Origin: Cliona cf. orientalis
Lineage: Eukaryota; Porifera; Demospongiae; Clionaida; Clionaidae
Reading direction: 5' to 3'
Length of the DNA stretch: 64,000 nt
Assembly (NCBI GenBank): GCA_963930775.1
Contig: OZ005701.1
Location: 2,728,001-2,792,000, forward strand
A program made the position numbers and the translations under genes. Under the pieces are notes generated by a model that was not told the origin of the DNA, searched no databases, and saw only the letters and a list, made by a program, of their open reading frames with translations. This document shows, piece after piece, positions 1 to 50,456 of this stretch (within the stretch, counting starts at the first letter, position 1; every line of letters begins with the position of its first letter).

Positions 1-218
1 TCGAACCCCTCAAGATCTAGGCATCTGAGCAACTCGTAAGCACAACTAATTGGTCAAAATCGTCAAAAAAATATTACGCTTCGAATCTCTTGGTGAGGCC
101 TATGCCATAAGCATCACAAACACTGCGCTTTTATTGATCATGCCTATTGCCTGGAAGTCTATATAGTTTGCATTATTTCGTATAGTAATGTTATCCCCAT
201 GCATTAAACTGTGCTCAC

Positions 219-974
219 CTCTTCTTCTTTTTGGTGCTGGACCGGCATCAGTAGCATCGTTGCTGTCTGGATGTACAAACTTGCTCTCTAACTCCTTAGC
301 TAACTCTCCTTCCCCAATGGTAGGGTCTTGTAGAGCAGCAACCATTGCTGTCCAAGTAGGGGGTGGATCAACTTTTTTCAGCCATAGAGCAAGCATCTCA
401 ATGAAACACCTTTCAATATCAGTACGATAAGCCACTTCTATCGCATCAAGGTCAGTTTGGATTATATCCAGCTCTAGTCCTATAACCTTCCACTTTGTGC
501 GGGCACTCCAGACAGCTTTCTTAACAGTCTTAAGATTTCCAATGGTCAGCTGATCTATAGTCAAAGATTAAATATTACTATTAGTACTACATCCTAGCTA
601 GTGTAATTTTGTGTCATAAAATTAGCTAGCAAGATTTGTAGTGGCTGACAAAAGTAATACAGTAATTCACCTTGAGGCCCAGGATGGAGCTCCACATCTC
701 CAGACATAAACAGGTGCAAAAATATCACCACAGCCGACACACGCATGAAGGGTGAATACCGATAAATGAATAGCGGATTTTGTTTTCGCTGGTTGAGAGT
801 TGCTCTGCGAGCTGGAACAACCTCAACAGCAGCTCCAAAGACGTCTGAATGAATGAATTCCATAATATCCGCCATGGCACATACAGTTGCTGGCCTACTG
901 GCTGTGTCGATTTTCTTAGATGAAGGTTCAGTGGATGTGGTGTTGGTGCTAGTCGACCACCCACCGGCAGTCAC
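219..974 (-). CDS. 2A-like leader plus Death-domain protein, 5' part (NLR-type immune gene candidate)
   Basis: Two exons are visible: 974-671 (start uncertain) and 554-219, joined in phase 1 by GT/AG sites; a further donor at 218 leads off the window. Exon 1 ends with a hydrophobic stretch followed by GDVELHPGP, close to the 2A consensus DxExNPGP but with His for the key Asn. A short leader could start at the Met codon at 745. Exon 2 begins right after it and codes for a helical region with the Death-domain pattern: LDAIE, a middle helix around ERCFIEMLALWLKK, then PPTWTAMVAAL. A basic KRRR stretch sits at the exon end. Family knowledge: in sea urchin and some other invertebrates, 2A-like leaders precede Death or NACHT modules and affect where the protein goes. 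Inference: the rest of the protein, perhaps NACHT and repeats, lies left of this window. The upstream Met at 974 is possible but not supported by homology. Confidence 0.6.
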
Positions 975-1945
975 ATGATCACACTTAACCTAGCCCTGTA
1001 GCTAGCAAACTCAATAGATCTCTGATAGTTACTATTACAGTTAGTTTTGCTGCTTGATTCAAAGTTACTTATATATGGAGGAATAGAGACTTGCTTGATC
1101 GCTATAAAAACTGTATGAAGAGATAAATTCACATATTGCTGATGATAATTATTATTATGATGCCATGGCGTGTAAAAAATTGTTCTTGCTTTTGTATGCA
1201 ATAAAGTAGCTATAATAGGACACTTTAGTCAAATTGTTTATTGACACACACGTGGTACGTTTGCATACTCCTCGTACACAAGTTTCTGACTACAGAAAAT
1301 ATGAAGGATAAAGTAGAATTATTTGATAACTACCAAACTAATCTTTAGCAGCAAACATGAACATACAATGTCATAACAGATGCACTTGTTTGAATAGCCT
1401 TGGATAGATAGCTATAGCTATAGCTTGCAATGCTTTGATATGTGGTACTGCTTTGGTGGAGGCACTGTCTTGGGAGTTCTAATCTCAACAGGAAACCACT
1501 GAGCCACACTCAAACAATACAATAATATTATGTCATGCACTTGTAGGAAAACTTATGAGTATGAGTACCGGATACATGTATGTGTACTACTGTTCATGAG
1601 CAAGCTATGTACACACATGTGCAGTGGCCCGTGGGATAGTTGGTTCAATATCATCTACAGGCAGGATCGAAGCTCACGATGATTTATGAGTAATGGCAAC
1701 CAATGCTTATCATATAAATGGTCATTTCTCACTTGTTAGTGTCCTAAATCAAGGGTGACTATGTCTAATTAATTTCCAACCTGCTTTCATATGAGGAGTC
1801 AAACTCGTGCTTAGATTTAACATAAATCTTCCCAGGACATGTACTACTGTACCCATGCACTAACTATAACTGTGCACATGTAAGCCGGCCATCTGTTGTA
1901 TAGAAATCTTACAATTTAACCATTGTGTGCTCACACAATCTTTAA
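975..1945. other. intergenic, nothing recognised
   Basis: AT-rich sequence with only short open frames on either strand. No splice-bounded coding pattern, TIR pair or tandem repeat was seen. Confidence 0.5.
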
Positions 1946-1947
1946 AT

Positions 1948-2555
1948 ACGCGCATATATGAGCATTTATATTTTACGCAGTGCACGTGGCTATTGATCCG
2001 GCAGCCGGACGACCTTTGCCAACGCTATGGATCCGGCAGAAATGCTTAGAAATTTTCAGAAAAAAGGAGCTAGAAAAAAAAAAAACAGAAGTAAACAGGA
2101 TAACCTGGATTCAAACCTCGTACCATCGGCTCCAGAACCCAGATACACTGCCACTGCACCACCACTGCCGCCGATGCTGGAACCCATTTTTTCATAATTA
2201 TATACACCAAACAACAATGATACTAGTATAGTACATATACATTACTAACCCTGCTAACCATACCGTAGCCGAAACCCAACCCTACCCTGCCGAACTAACC
2301 CTGCTAACCATACCGTAGCCGAAACCCAACCATACCTACCTACCCTGCCGAAGTAACCCTGCTAACCATACTATAGCCGAAACCCAGCTAGCCCTACCTA
2401 CCATGGAATATATAGTCCTATGTATACATAGCTAGCAGTCCCAGCCCCCTTCGGGGGCTGGAACTGCCAGACCTATAGCATTGGAAAAGGTCGTCCGGCT
2501 GCCGGATCAATAGCCACTGCGTATATTTTACCGTGGCATGCATGCGCGCTTGAAT
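1948..2555. mobile_element. foldback/MITE-like element with ~55-bp inverted ends
   Basis: The segment around 1970-2029 (GATCCGGCAGCCGGACGACC core) returns as a near-perfect reverse complement at 2472-2530. The right arm lacks a few bases present on the left. Weaker similarity (CGCGCAT) extends the ends outward to about 1948 and 2555. No transposase frame lies inside. The interior holds a minisatellite. A clear target duplication was not found, so the exact ends are uncertain. Confidence 0.6.
2246..2400. repeat. minisatellite, about three ~50-bp units
   Basis: Three imperfect copies of a unit with the core CTGCTAACCATACCGTAGCC followed by GAAACCCA and a CTACC-rich tail, separated by CTGCCGAA. 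It lies inside the foldback element at 1948-2555. Confidence 0.8.
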
Positions 2556-2568
2556 TGGACACCGTTTG

Positions 2569-2830
2569 AACAAAATAATAGTGTCATGCAGGGCCTGAGC
2601 TGAGCCTCTGAAAGTCTCTGTCAGTAGCTGAGACTCGAAAACTTTCAATAAAGCCATAACACGATAGATCTTGAAGACCACCGACACAGATCCAAGCAGA
2701 CTTATGAGCTCAATGACAGACAGACAGTCTCATAGTGCCGTGTACGCCTATGCAGCTGCATGATAGTCCCCTCCACATAGTGTCTATCCTACAGTGCCAA
2801 TGGTCCGAATAATTTTTTAGCTGCCTCTGT
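2569..2830. repeat. dispersed repeat, copy 1 (second copy near 19854-20070)
   Basis: The stretch beginning GTGTCATGCAGGGCCTGAG, with a later GAGACTCGAAAA and a GATCCAAGC segment, reappears in the same order at 19854-20070 (GTGTCGTGCAGGGCCTG, GAGACTCGAAAA, GATCCAAGCGGAC). The copies are diverged and neither has an open frame or clear TIRs. Confidence 0.6.
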
Positions 2831-3371
2831 TGTCAGAGTCAATGAGCATGCAGCATGTCTATCTCTATCGTGTTCTTAGATGGTCCTTGCGCTGTTGAGT
2901 TGACGACGAGCTCTGTCTCGCTCTCTCCTCGGTGCGGTACGGTAAATAGCTTGCTCGATCATCAATATGTGATCTGTGATCTTACAATACAAGCACTGGT
3001 ATAAATTTGAAATTCGCTAAATTAGAAATGCGTATATACGGCCCGTAGCCCAAGCACGAGAATGCGCAATGCAATATTTCGCGTTTATGTTCCATAGAGC
3101 CTTGCTGGGGATATAATTTCGCGTGATCGACATACCATAATAATAATAATATATAATTCGCGCATAGATGTACCGTTTATGTGGGGCTCGATCAGGCTCG
3201 CTCCAATAAATATTCAATGACATAAACAAGTATGTTTGATGTCACAATCATGGGATAGTGTGACTGAACACTACTAACAGCATGCTATTGTACAATCGAG
3301 TGGCAGTTAGTACAGCGCATGCGCAGATGAAGACCACACCCCTCACTGCAGGCCAAGAGTAGCTGCTCGTG
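2831..3371. other. intergenic, nothing recognised
   Basis: No coding pattern or repeat was identified. GCGCATGCGC motifs occur near 3318, just outside the left end of the transposon that starts at 3374. Confidence 0.4.
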
Positions 3372-3608
3372 TACAGCGGTTTGCACAAAAGTTGCAATTA
3401 TGTACCCGTACCCCCCCCCCCCCTTTGTTCTCTGGTTCCCGGCAGATTCCGCGCGCAAAAAGATAGTATCTGTTAGAGATCGAAGAAAAGGTGTCACTGT
3501 GGGAAAACTAGGCTAGGAACTAAGGCTGACTAACTATCCAGCCCGGAAAGCCGACTATATTTAACATTGCAGGTAATAAGGTGGGACTCAGCGTGGTTCC
3601 ACAAACAT

Positions 3609-4783
3609 CTGCCACTCCAAACAAAACCGTGATGCTTCAGGGAATGTCACCCCTCCTTCAAACGAGGAAGGCCTCGCCTGAGCGTACAAAAAAGGTAATT
3701 TACGGGTATACCGGCTATTATGCTCGAGGCCGGTGTGCTTTAATTAAAATTTTTGTGTTGGACATGACATGTACATGCATGTATGTCACAGTGTTTTACC
3801 GATTTGTTGTCAGGCTGTGCCATGCAGATGTTGCTAAGTTTAATAGTGTGAGGAGATAATTACATGCGTGTAAATTGTGTCCCTGTTGGGCTATGATTAG
3901 GGGATTTTGGCCCGGGAGGGGTTCGAAGAATATAATATTTTATATCATTATAATATTATTATATACTTTCTCTCAGGAATTTTCGTACAGTGTCAAAATC
4001 TATAATCCAGTACGACGGAGTCAATTTTCATGGAGAGATTTACATGATGTTTCTCATCGATTTGCTAGCGTTGGATCTCTACGTTTAGCTCTCTACCATG
4101 AACTTGAAGATGAAATCCCTGATAATGAAGAATACAACCTAGGCTATTTTGAAGGAAAGCAGCAGAAAAAGAAGTGGTTGGTTTCCTCTTCTGACCTTGA
4201 TGCCATGTATGCTTGCTTTGAGGGAAAGCTGCAAATTTCGTTATGGTGTGATGGCAAGGAGCCACCAGAGAGCGAATGTGGATCTTCTGATGAGGATGAA
4301 GGATAACCTAAGAGAAAAAAGAAAAAAAAGAGTTCAAAGAAGCCCAGGAAGACAAAGGTTGATCAACGGGAAGAAGAATTAGAAGCTATTTTTCAACAGC
4401 TTAAGGAGAAACATGGAAGCAAATTTTCTGGACCACAGCTAAGGCTTTGGGCCCGTATGATCATTGCAAAAACACATGATGACATGGATGAGCTTCCCAA
4501 TGTGCCCATGATTACTGGAACTGTCCAAAAAAGCCAACCTCAGAAAGAATCTCTAACTGAAGCCTTCATTAGCGCAGCAACTGCTATTGCCAAGGCTTTC
4601 TCCCCTTCTCAAGCTTCTGTTGTAGCTACCGAAACTCAAAAAGTACCCTTCTCCCCTGGAAAAAAGCTGGATCTAAGAATGAAATATTTGGAGCAGCTAC
4701 GTCAGTTGCAGAAGCTCTACGAGGATGGGATATTGAGCCAGGAAGAATTTGATGCCCAAAGAAAATTGTGGTGCTATCCTTGA
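3609..4783 (+). pseudogene. transposon accessory gene: PB1-like N-terminus, SHOCT-like C-terminus, in-frame stop
   Basis: I read two exons. The first ends at 3696 (AAG|GTAATT) with an ATG at about 3632 and no clear upstream start. The second starts at 3978 after a TCTCTCAG acceptor and runs to a stop at 4781-4783. The joint is phase 0. Exon 2 starts with a compact domain (SVKIYNP ... SLRLALYHEL ... LWCDGKEPP) resembling the N-terminal ubiquitin/PB1-like folds of some transposon proteins, then an acidic tract, a Lys-rich tract and a helical segment. It ends in LEQLRQLQKLYEDGILSQEE, the pattern of a SHOCT domain. An in-frame TAA at 4304-4306 separates the two halves, with the same frame continuing for 159 codons, so this copy is disabled unless the stop is read through. 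The function is unknown; the position inside the TIRs suggests a role in transposition. Domain calls are by eye only. Confidence 0.6.
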
Positions 4784-4967
4784 ATCATCTTACCTGACTG
4801 AGAGGGACTGTTTGTGATGCAAAAATTATCAAGAAACCTCTTTGCTCTCAAAATTTGTTAGCATACACAATCTTGTGCACTTTCAATCACATAAATTTTG
4901 GTTTAATTTACGCTTAAATCATGATTATGATAATAATAATGACATGAAACATAGAATTAAATTTTAA

Positions 4968-5964
4968 TTAAGCCTTGTATATGGATGCATGTTCTATCCA
5001 ATGTTGGCAATCTTGTGTAGTTATGAAGGAGAATGCAGAAAGCACCAACGTTTCTGGGTCATCACATACATCGGCTTCCTTGTCCATTGATCTGAGTTGG
5101 AGCTTAACTTTGGAGAAGGCTTCTTCTATGGGATTGTAGTCGGGTGAGTACGGTGGCAAAAATAGTACCAAAGCACCAACTTCCTGTATCATCTTGACGG
5201 TTTCATCCACGTGATGGATAGAACAGTTATCCATCACGACTATACTATGGGGGTTTCTGCCATTAAATGAGGAAGAAGGCTTGCCTGTGCAAAATTGTAA
5301 AACAATTCTCCGTCAACAGAGCCAGTAAACGTCTTGCAGTCCAAAATGCCATGAATAGACATAAAAGCGATTGCCGATACTCTCTTTCCCCTGACTAATA
5401 GCTTTTCACACACCATGGGCCTTCCTCTAAGACTGTAGCCATATCTCCTCACTGAATTCCGTTTATCACTCCCAGTTTCATCTAGGAAGATAAACATGTC
5501 TTGAGTGTATATGGACACTTCAAGTGCAAATTGTGACCTGAGGAAGTCATCTCTTTGAAGTGCAGCCAGCCTTATATAGTCTTTGATAAGTGAAACCCAT
5601 TTTCTTCAAAAATCTGCAAATAGTCGAGAGCGAAAGAGATGCTCCTGTTGTTTCAAGGAGCTCAGTAGCTATCTCGTGCAGGCAGGTATATACCTGGACG
5701 CTTGAGCACAAGATGAACTATCATTAGTTCCAAGGGTGTTGTCAGCTTGTTGTAAGCTCTTGGGGACGGATGTTTCTTTTTCTGTACAGTGCCACTTTCC
5801 CTAAACCGTGTGACAGTCCGACAGACTGTAGCTGAATCGATACCCAAATTAGCTGCGACATCAGAGTACTGCAAGCCTAGAGCCTCGCTTTGCCAAACCA
5901 TCCTCCACTTCATATCCTCGCTATAAGCGCTTGTCCTTTGAGGCTCGTACGACGTTTTAGCCAT
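4968..5964 (-). pseudogene. degenerate Tc1/IS630-type (DDE_3) transposase
   Basis: The start at 5964 is about 90 bp inside the right TIR. The N-terminal ~100 residues form a helix-turn-helix (YSDVAANLGIDSATVCRTVTR). The catalytic region shows FLDETG (first Asp), VVMDNCSIHH (second Asp) and PPYSPDYNPIEEAF (Glu), a DD34E spacing. Frame shifts occur near 5680, near 5560 and near 5245, so the three segments lie in different frames and no full protein can be made. Family knowledge: these enzymes cut at TIR ends and insert at TA. Compared with the intact transposase at 15654, the motifs are clearly of another subfamily. Confidence 0.85.
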
Positions 5965-6056
5965 ATTTCGTTTAGCGGTAAAATATTTGAATTACCGCGC
6001 ATGCGCTGTTCACCATCGACGATATCAAAATTGCAACTTTTGCGCAAACCGCTGTA

Positions 6057-6720
6057 ATGGCGACGTTCTCACTCCGCTCGAACGTCGAATCTACCACCAG
6101 AATATGACAAAGAGCAGACATCGCCTCTCGCTTCGCTCGAGGCTCGGTGGCCTGCCGAGTAGGCCTGTCGAAACGCGCGGCGCTTGCGCCGCTCGCTCGA
6201 GCTCAAGCGCTCGAGAATGCATCTCTATGGGCCCTAGGCCCTGGAAACCTTGTTTGTGCACACGGCACAACAATTCTGACCAATCATGAGTCTTCTAAAA
6301 TTGTAGGAGAGCGCATCTTTTATGCCCTCCAGGTTAGGATACGGACTATATAAGAAAATTGATCGTCTGAAAAATATTTTTCGTTGTATATACATAATTA
6401 TCATTTGTTTCAAGAACTAATCATTATGATCTTACTCGCTCTTCTCTTTCAAAACAGGCAATCTCGGGCTCGAACAAGATCTAGACGCATACAGCCAAAC
6501 TAAGAAGAGCAGGAAATGGGCAGCAATAATATAATATTAGCTAGCTAGCTAGTGTGATGACGTACGTGATCATGCACGCACGTACGTCACGTGCACGCGC
6601 ATGCCAGGGCTAGCGCCTATAGGCGCAAGGCCTAGCGCGCGTTACCGTGTTCAATATGCAATGCGCATGCGCTTTTTATAGCGCGAAAAGACTATTCTGA
6701 CTCAATACAGTCACTGGATA
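6057..6720. other. intergenic, GC-rich palindromic patches
   Basis: This lies between the transposon and the 3' end of the SUCLG2-like gene. Two patches are GC-rich and self-complementary: 6125-6250 (GCTCGAGCTCAAGCGCTCGAG and related) and 6550-6650 (GACGTACGTG and CACGTACGTC as inverted halves, then GGCTAGCGCC/GGCGCAAGGCC). No coding pattern was recognised. Confidence 0.5.
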
Positions 6721-6721
6721 G

Positions 6722-8417
6722 CTAATTCAAGGAGGCCACTGCCTTCTCTGCGGCATCACTGAGGTCAGTGGCTGACTGTATGGCAAGTTCACTCTCCTGC
6801 AATAGCTTCTTGGCTTGGTCCACATTCGTACCTGGACAGAGAAAATTAGCGACTGGGATAAACAGTACAAAGCACACACTCTGTAAAATTAACACGTTGT
6901 TGCAAAAATTATTCAGTAATAGGCATGTATGATAAAAAAATTAGTACTTTATTTACCTTTATTGTCTGCAGTCTCTCCAAAAGGATTGATTTCCACTTGA
7001 GTGGCATCTACTCCATAGAACAGATTATATAGATTCTTGATTTGTGTGGCAGCCTAAATTCACAAGCATCACAACATTATGACTAATTTTTAAAGCGTGT
7101 AGATGTACATGTACATCTATTAAAGCTAATCCCTTAAACTCCAAATTTTGTGCCATCTCTCTGCATTGCTCATCAGTTACTCCCATCATGATATCTACTG
7201 AGTTACTTATGTCACATTTTGACATGGCAGATTCCTGTACAGGAATCTGCCATGTCAAAATGTGACATAAGTAACTCAGTTTCTCCCTCTCTGTTTTTCT
7301 TTCTCCATTTATCCCTCCACCCCCTTCCCTCTTTCCACTTCTTCACCCATTCTCTCCTAACTCCTTCCCTGAATTCCTCCCTCTCTCTCTCTCCTCTCCT
7401 CTAACCTTGAAAATCTTCTGTGGTATTGTACCTGCCACTTCTTCTATGTCCACCCCTCCAGCTGGGCTGCCTATCATGACAGGACCTTGGTGACTCCAAT
7501 CCATCACGATGGCAAAGTAAGTCTCTCTAGCTATATCCAGTGATTCTGCGACCATGATTCTATTGACTGCCACTCCATCACCAGTAGTCTGTTTAGTCTT
7601 CAGCTTGTACCTGATCATCTGTTGAGTCAGGCCTGTAATAGAGTCAAGGCTATAATTGAAATAATAAGGAGGAGACAATGCCATTAACATCACAGGATAC
7701 AAGTGACTAATAATTGATGTCAATTTTAGAAACTCCTCCAATACTTTTCCTATACCACAGAGCTCATTATACCATTACAATAATGTTACGTGACAGATAT
7801 AGACCACGTATACGTAATCTATAATTTTATGCATTAACATACTTTTGTGTGACTTTGACTCCGCCCTCCAGTCTGCTTGAGAACCCTCCCTTGCCCCTCC
7901 CTCCTGCTAGGATCTGGGCCTTCACAACAACCTCCTCCACACCTGCAGTCGTGAAACAGATTAATTTCAATCATACCCCTCAAATGCATGCACAGCAGAA
8001 ACTATAGCATTGTTGGCAAGCTAATGCTCACGTTAACCCTCAAGCTTGGCACAGCAGATACATTACACACTGTAATGTGATCACAATGGATGCAATTGTT
8101 ACAGTTATATAATATTATAGTCAGTGTCTTAACACTGTGACATACGAGACATATATTGACTACAAATGCACTACAGGTTATTATATTAGTACACTCTCTC
8201 TCAACCCATTCATTTGACTATACTTCAAATAATAATACATTCGTGTGCTAAACATCATTTCTTTTTAAGCACTTGCCCAGGCTCTTTGCTGCTCTGCCCG
8301 CATCCTCCGGTGTCTCTGCAATCTCAAACTTCTGTGTGTTAATCTTGTACGACTCCATCAGGTTCTTGCTCTGGTACTCGTGGAGGTTTAAGTGACGCAC
8401 TGGATCCACCAGCCCCG
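6722..8417 (-). CDS. SUCLG2: succinyl-CoA ligase [GDP-forming] beta subunit-like, internally deleted and 5'-incomplete
   Basis: Exons read on the minus strand: 8417-8277, 7942-7843, 7632-7406, 7234-7115, 7053-6957 and 6831-6722 (stop 6724-6722). They match the mitochondrial ATP-grasp subunit: [47 protein letters not shown], then directly [11 protein letters not shown] and a normal C-terminus. The roughly 105 residues that should lie between INPFGET and GTNV, the start of the CoA-ligase flavodoxin-like domain, are absent; only a 125-bp intron (6832-6956) separates the flanking exons, and the joint stays in frame (phase 1). The first exon with the mitochondrial targeting sequence was not found. 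The joint between the second and third exons is out of phase, so a micro-exon of about five residues may be missed. The first intron uses a GC donor (G|GCAAGT). SUCLG2 is preferred over SUCLA2 by the C-terminal sequence. Either a pseudogene copy or a protein reduced to its nucleotide-binding part. Confidence 0.75.
7197..7280. repeat. perfect 84-bp palindrome, 42-bp arms, no spacer
   Basis: Bases 7197-7238 are exactly the reverse complement of 7239-7280; the centre is ATTCCTGTACAGGAAT. The left arm overlaps the 5' end of the fourth SUCLG2-like exon read here (acceptor TACAG| at 7235-7238), so the other arm is an inverted copy of exon start and intron sequence placed in the intron. It is followed by a long pyrimidine-rich tract to 7402. 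Confidence 0.95.
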
Positions 8418-8593
8418 CTGAACCAACAGCTAGCTACATGTATAGTGTGAGTAAGATAGAAATAATAATATTATTATTGTAAAAAAATACAAGGGGTGGT
8501 CACATATATACCTGCTGTACTGACACCTGCGACCGGGATCAAAGTGAGATCAAGCAGTCAAGCTGTAAAATTGGAGATGATCAAGCGATCAAG

Positions 8594-9137
8594 ATGTCCG
8601 TTTACACTGCTCAAATAAAGGTCAAGATGGGTCCTGTCCTTTGACTCCACCCACACCCCGCCCACCCCTGGTTGGTAATCAAAAGTCAAGGCTCTATTAG
8701 CAGTGCGATGTGTTGTATTCGATTAACTATGGTACTTTTAATACTGCACTCCTCACCACAATTTCTACTATTTAATATGTTGTTCTTGTGATTAACTTTT
8801 ATAGAACTATCAGTCGACGTTTCACCAGACGAGTGGTGAGACAGAGGTTGAAGATGATGAAGAGAAGCTTCTTCCCCTGGCCATCAACGTCCACCCATCA
8901 TCAGTCAGCGCACACCGAGGGGCCAGGAACAGCTTCTCCAACAGTGCCACTAATATAGCTGCCATACTTCCTCGGAGCACCCCCCTCTCCCCAGCAAGCT
9001 ATCAGACCAGCCCATGGCTAAGAACTCTCCCCAGTCAGAGTGTGAGGTCTGCCACATCGTCAGGGGCTCCACCCCCAAAGCCTATTGGTAGCTCCACCCC
9101 AGCTGCTGCTTCACTGCATACTGCAAAAAAACACCAA
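8594..9137 (+). CDS. putative Ser/Pro-rich protein, two exons, unknown function
   Basis: A 111-codon open exon at 8805-9137 starts after a TTTTATAG acceptor and ends at CAA|GTAATC. If unspliced it reads to a TGA after about 15 more codons. It codes for an acidic patch (GETEVEDDEEKLLPL) and then a disordered Ser/Pro/Ala-rich segment (LPRSTPLSPASY, GAPPPKPIGSSTP). A possible first exon is 8594-8620, with ATG and donor AAAG|GTCAAG in matching phase 0. I recognise no domain. It lies between the divergent SUCLG2-like gene and PWP1 and belongs to neither. The composition and frame suggest real coding sequence, but the gene limits are unsure. Confidence 0.45.
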
Positions 9138-9689
9138 GTAATCTCATCCTTAAACCTTGGCTCTCAGTGTACATGTTTCTATTGATATTGTTAACTCTTG
9201 TGTTGGTAATTATTGTTACCGTGTGTATATGTGTGTACATATTATTACAATGTGTGTGTATTTGTGTGTGTATGTGTATTAATTATTTATGACCAGAGAC
9301 TAATGATCAGTGTGCAGTGTATGGTTAACAATTAGCTATTATTATGCTATCATCATAATCGTGGAAGGGGTTATGTTTGGAGAATGGTGGATAGTGGAAT
9401 TATTCAAGTTGTGGTACTGAAACTTTCCTTGTTGCAAGGGCTAGCAAAAAGCAATCCAGTGTATATCACTGCTATTTGATTTTAACAGTTTATACGCGTG
9501 CGCATGCAAATACTAGATCTGGATAACCATCAATTCAGAGTGCTGCTAATTATGACAAGCGCAATAATTATAAGAACGCCCACATCGAAAAAAAAATCGC
9601 GCCGAGGGGTAGATTTCACCTTTAACCTTCTCATAAAATACCACGTGTTTGGCTGATCAGTGCAGTACATTGAAGGAAGTGTGTTGGAC
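9138..9689. other. region upstream of PWP1
   Basis: TG-rich stretch at about 9215-9285, otherwise AT-rich. It should hold the PWP1 promoter and 5' UTR. No TATA box or conserved site stands out. Confidence 0.35.
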
Positions 9690-50377
<40,688 letters not shown>

Positions 50378-50456
50378 ATAAAAAATCAATGGTTGTCTTT
50401 TGATAATGTCATTTCTGTGTTCAAAAAATTATTATTATTATCTAGTTCACTGAATT

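Larger units (their letters stand above)
3374..6054. mobile_element. Tc1/IS630-type transposon carrying two convergent genes
   Basis: The left end reads CAGCGGTTTGCACAAAAG and the right end, read inward on the other strand, CAGCGGTTTGCGCAAAAG. The match continues to about 29 bp with two mismatches. Both ends are flanked by TA (3372-3373 and 6055-6056), the target duplication of the Tc1/mariner/IS630 superfamily. Inside are a plus-strand accessory gene (3609-4783) and a minus-strand DD34E transposase (5964-4968) facing each other. At 2681 bp it is larger than a usual one-gene Tc1 element. Both genes carry lesions, so this copy looks dead. Confidence 0.85.

Noticed and set aside
725..964. Second minus-strand frame overlapping the 2A/Death exon
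   Set aside because: Shadow of the exon in another frame, with no homology or splice support.
7219..7404. Plus-strand open frame starting [12 protein letters not shown]
   Set aside because: It is the mirror image of the minus-strand coding sequence created by the 84-bp palindrome, followed by low-complexity pyrimidine tract.
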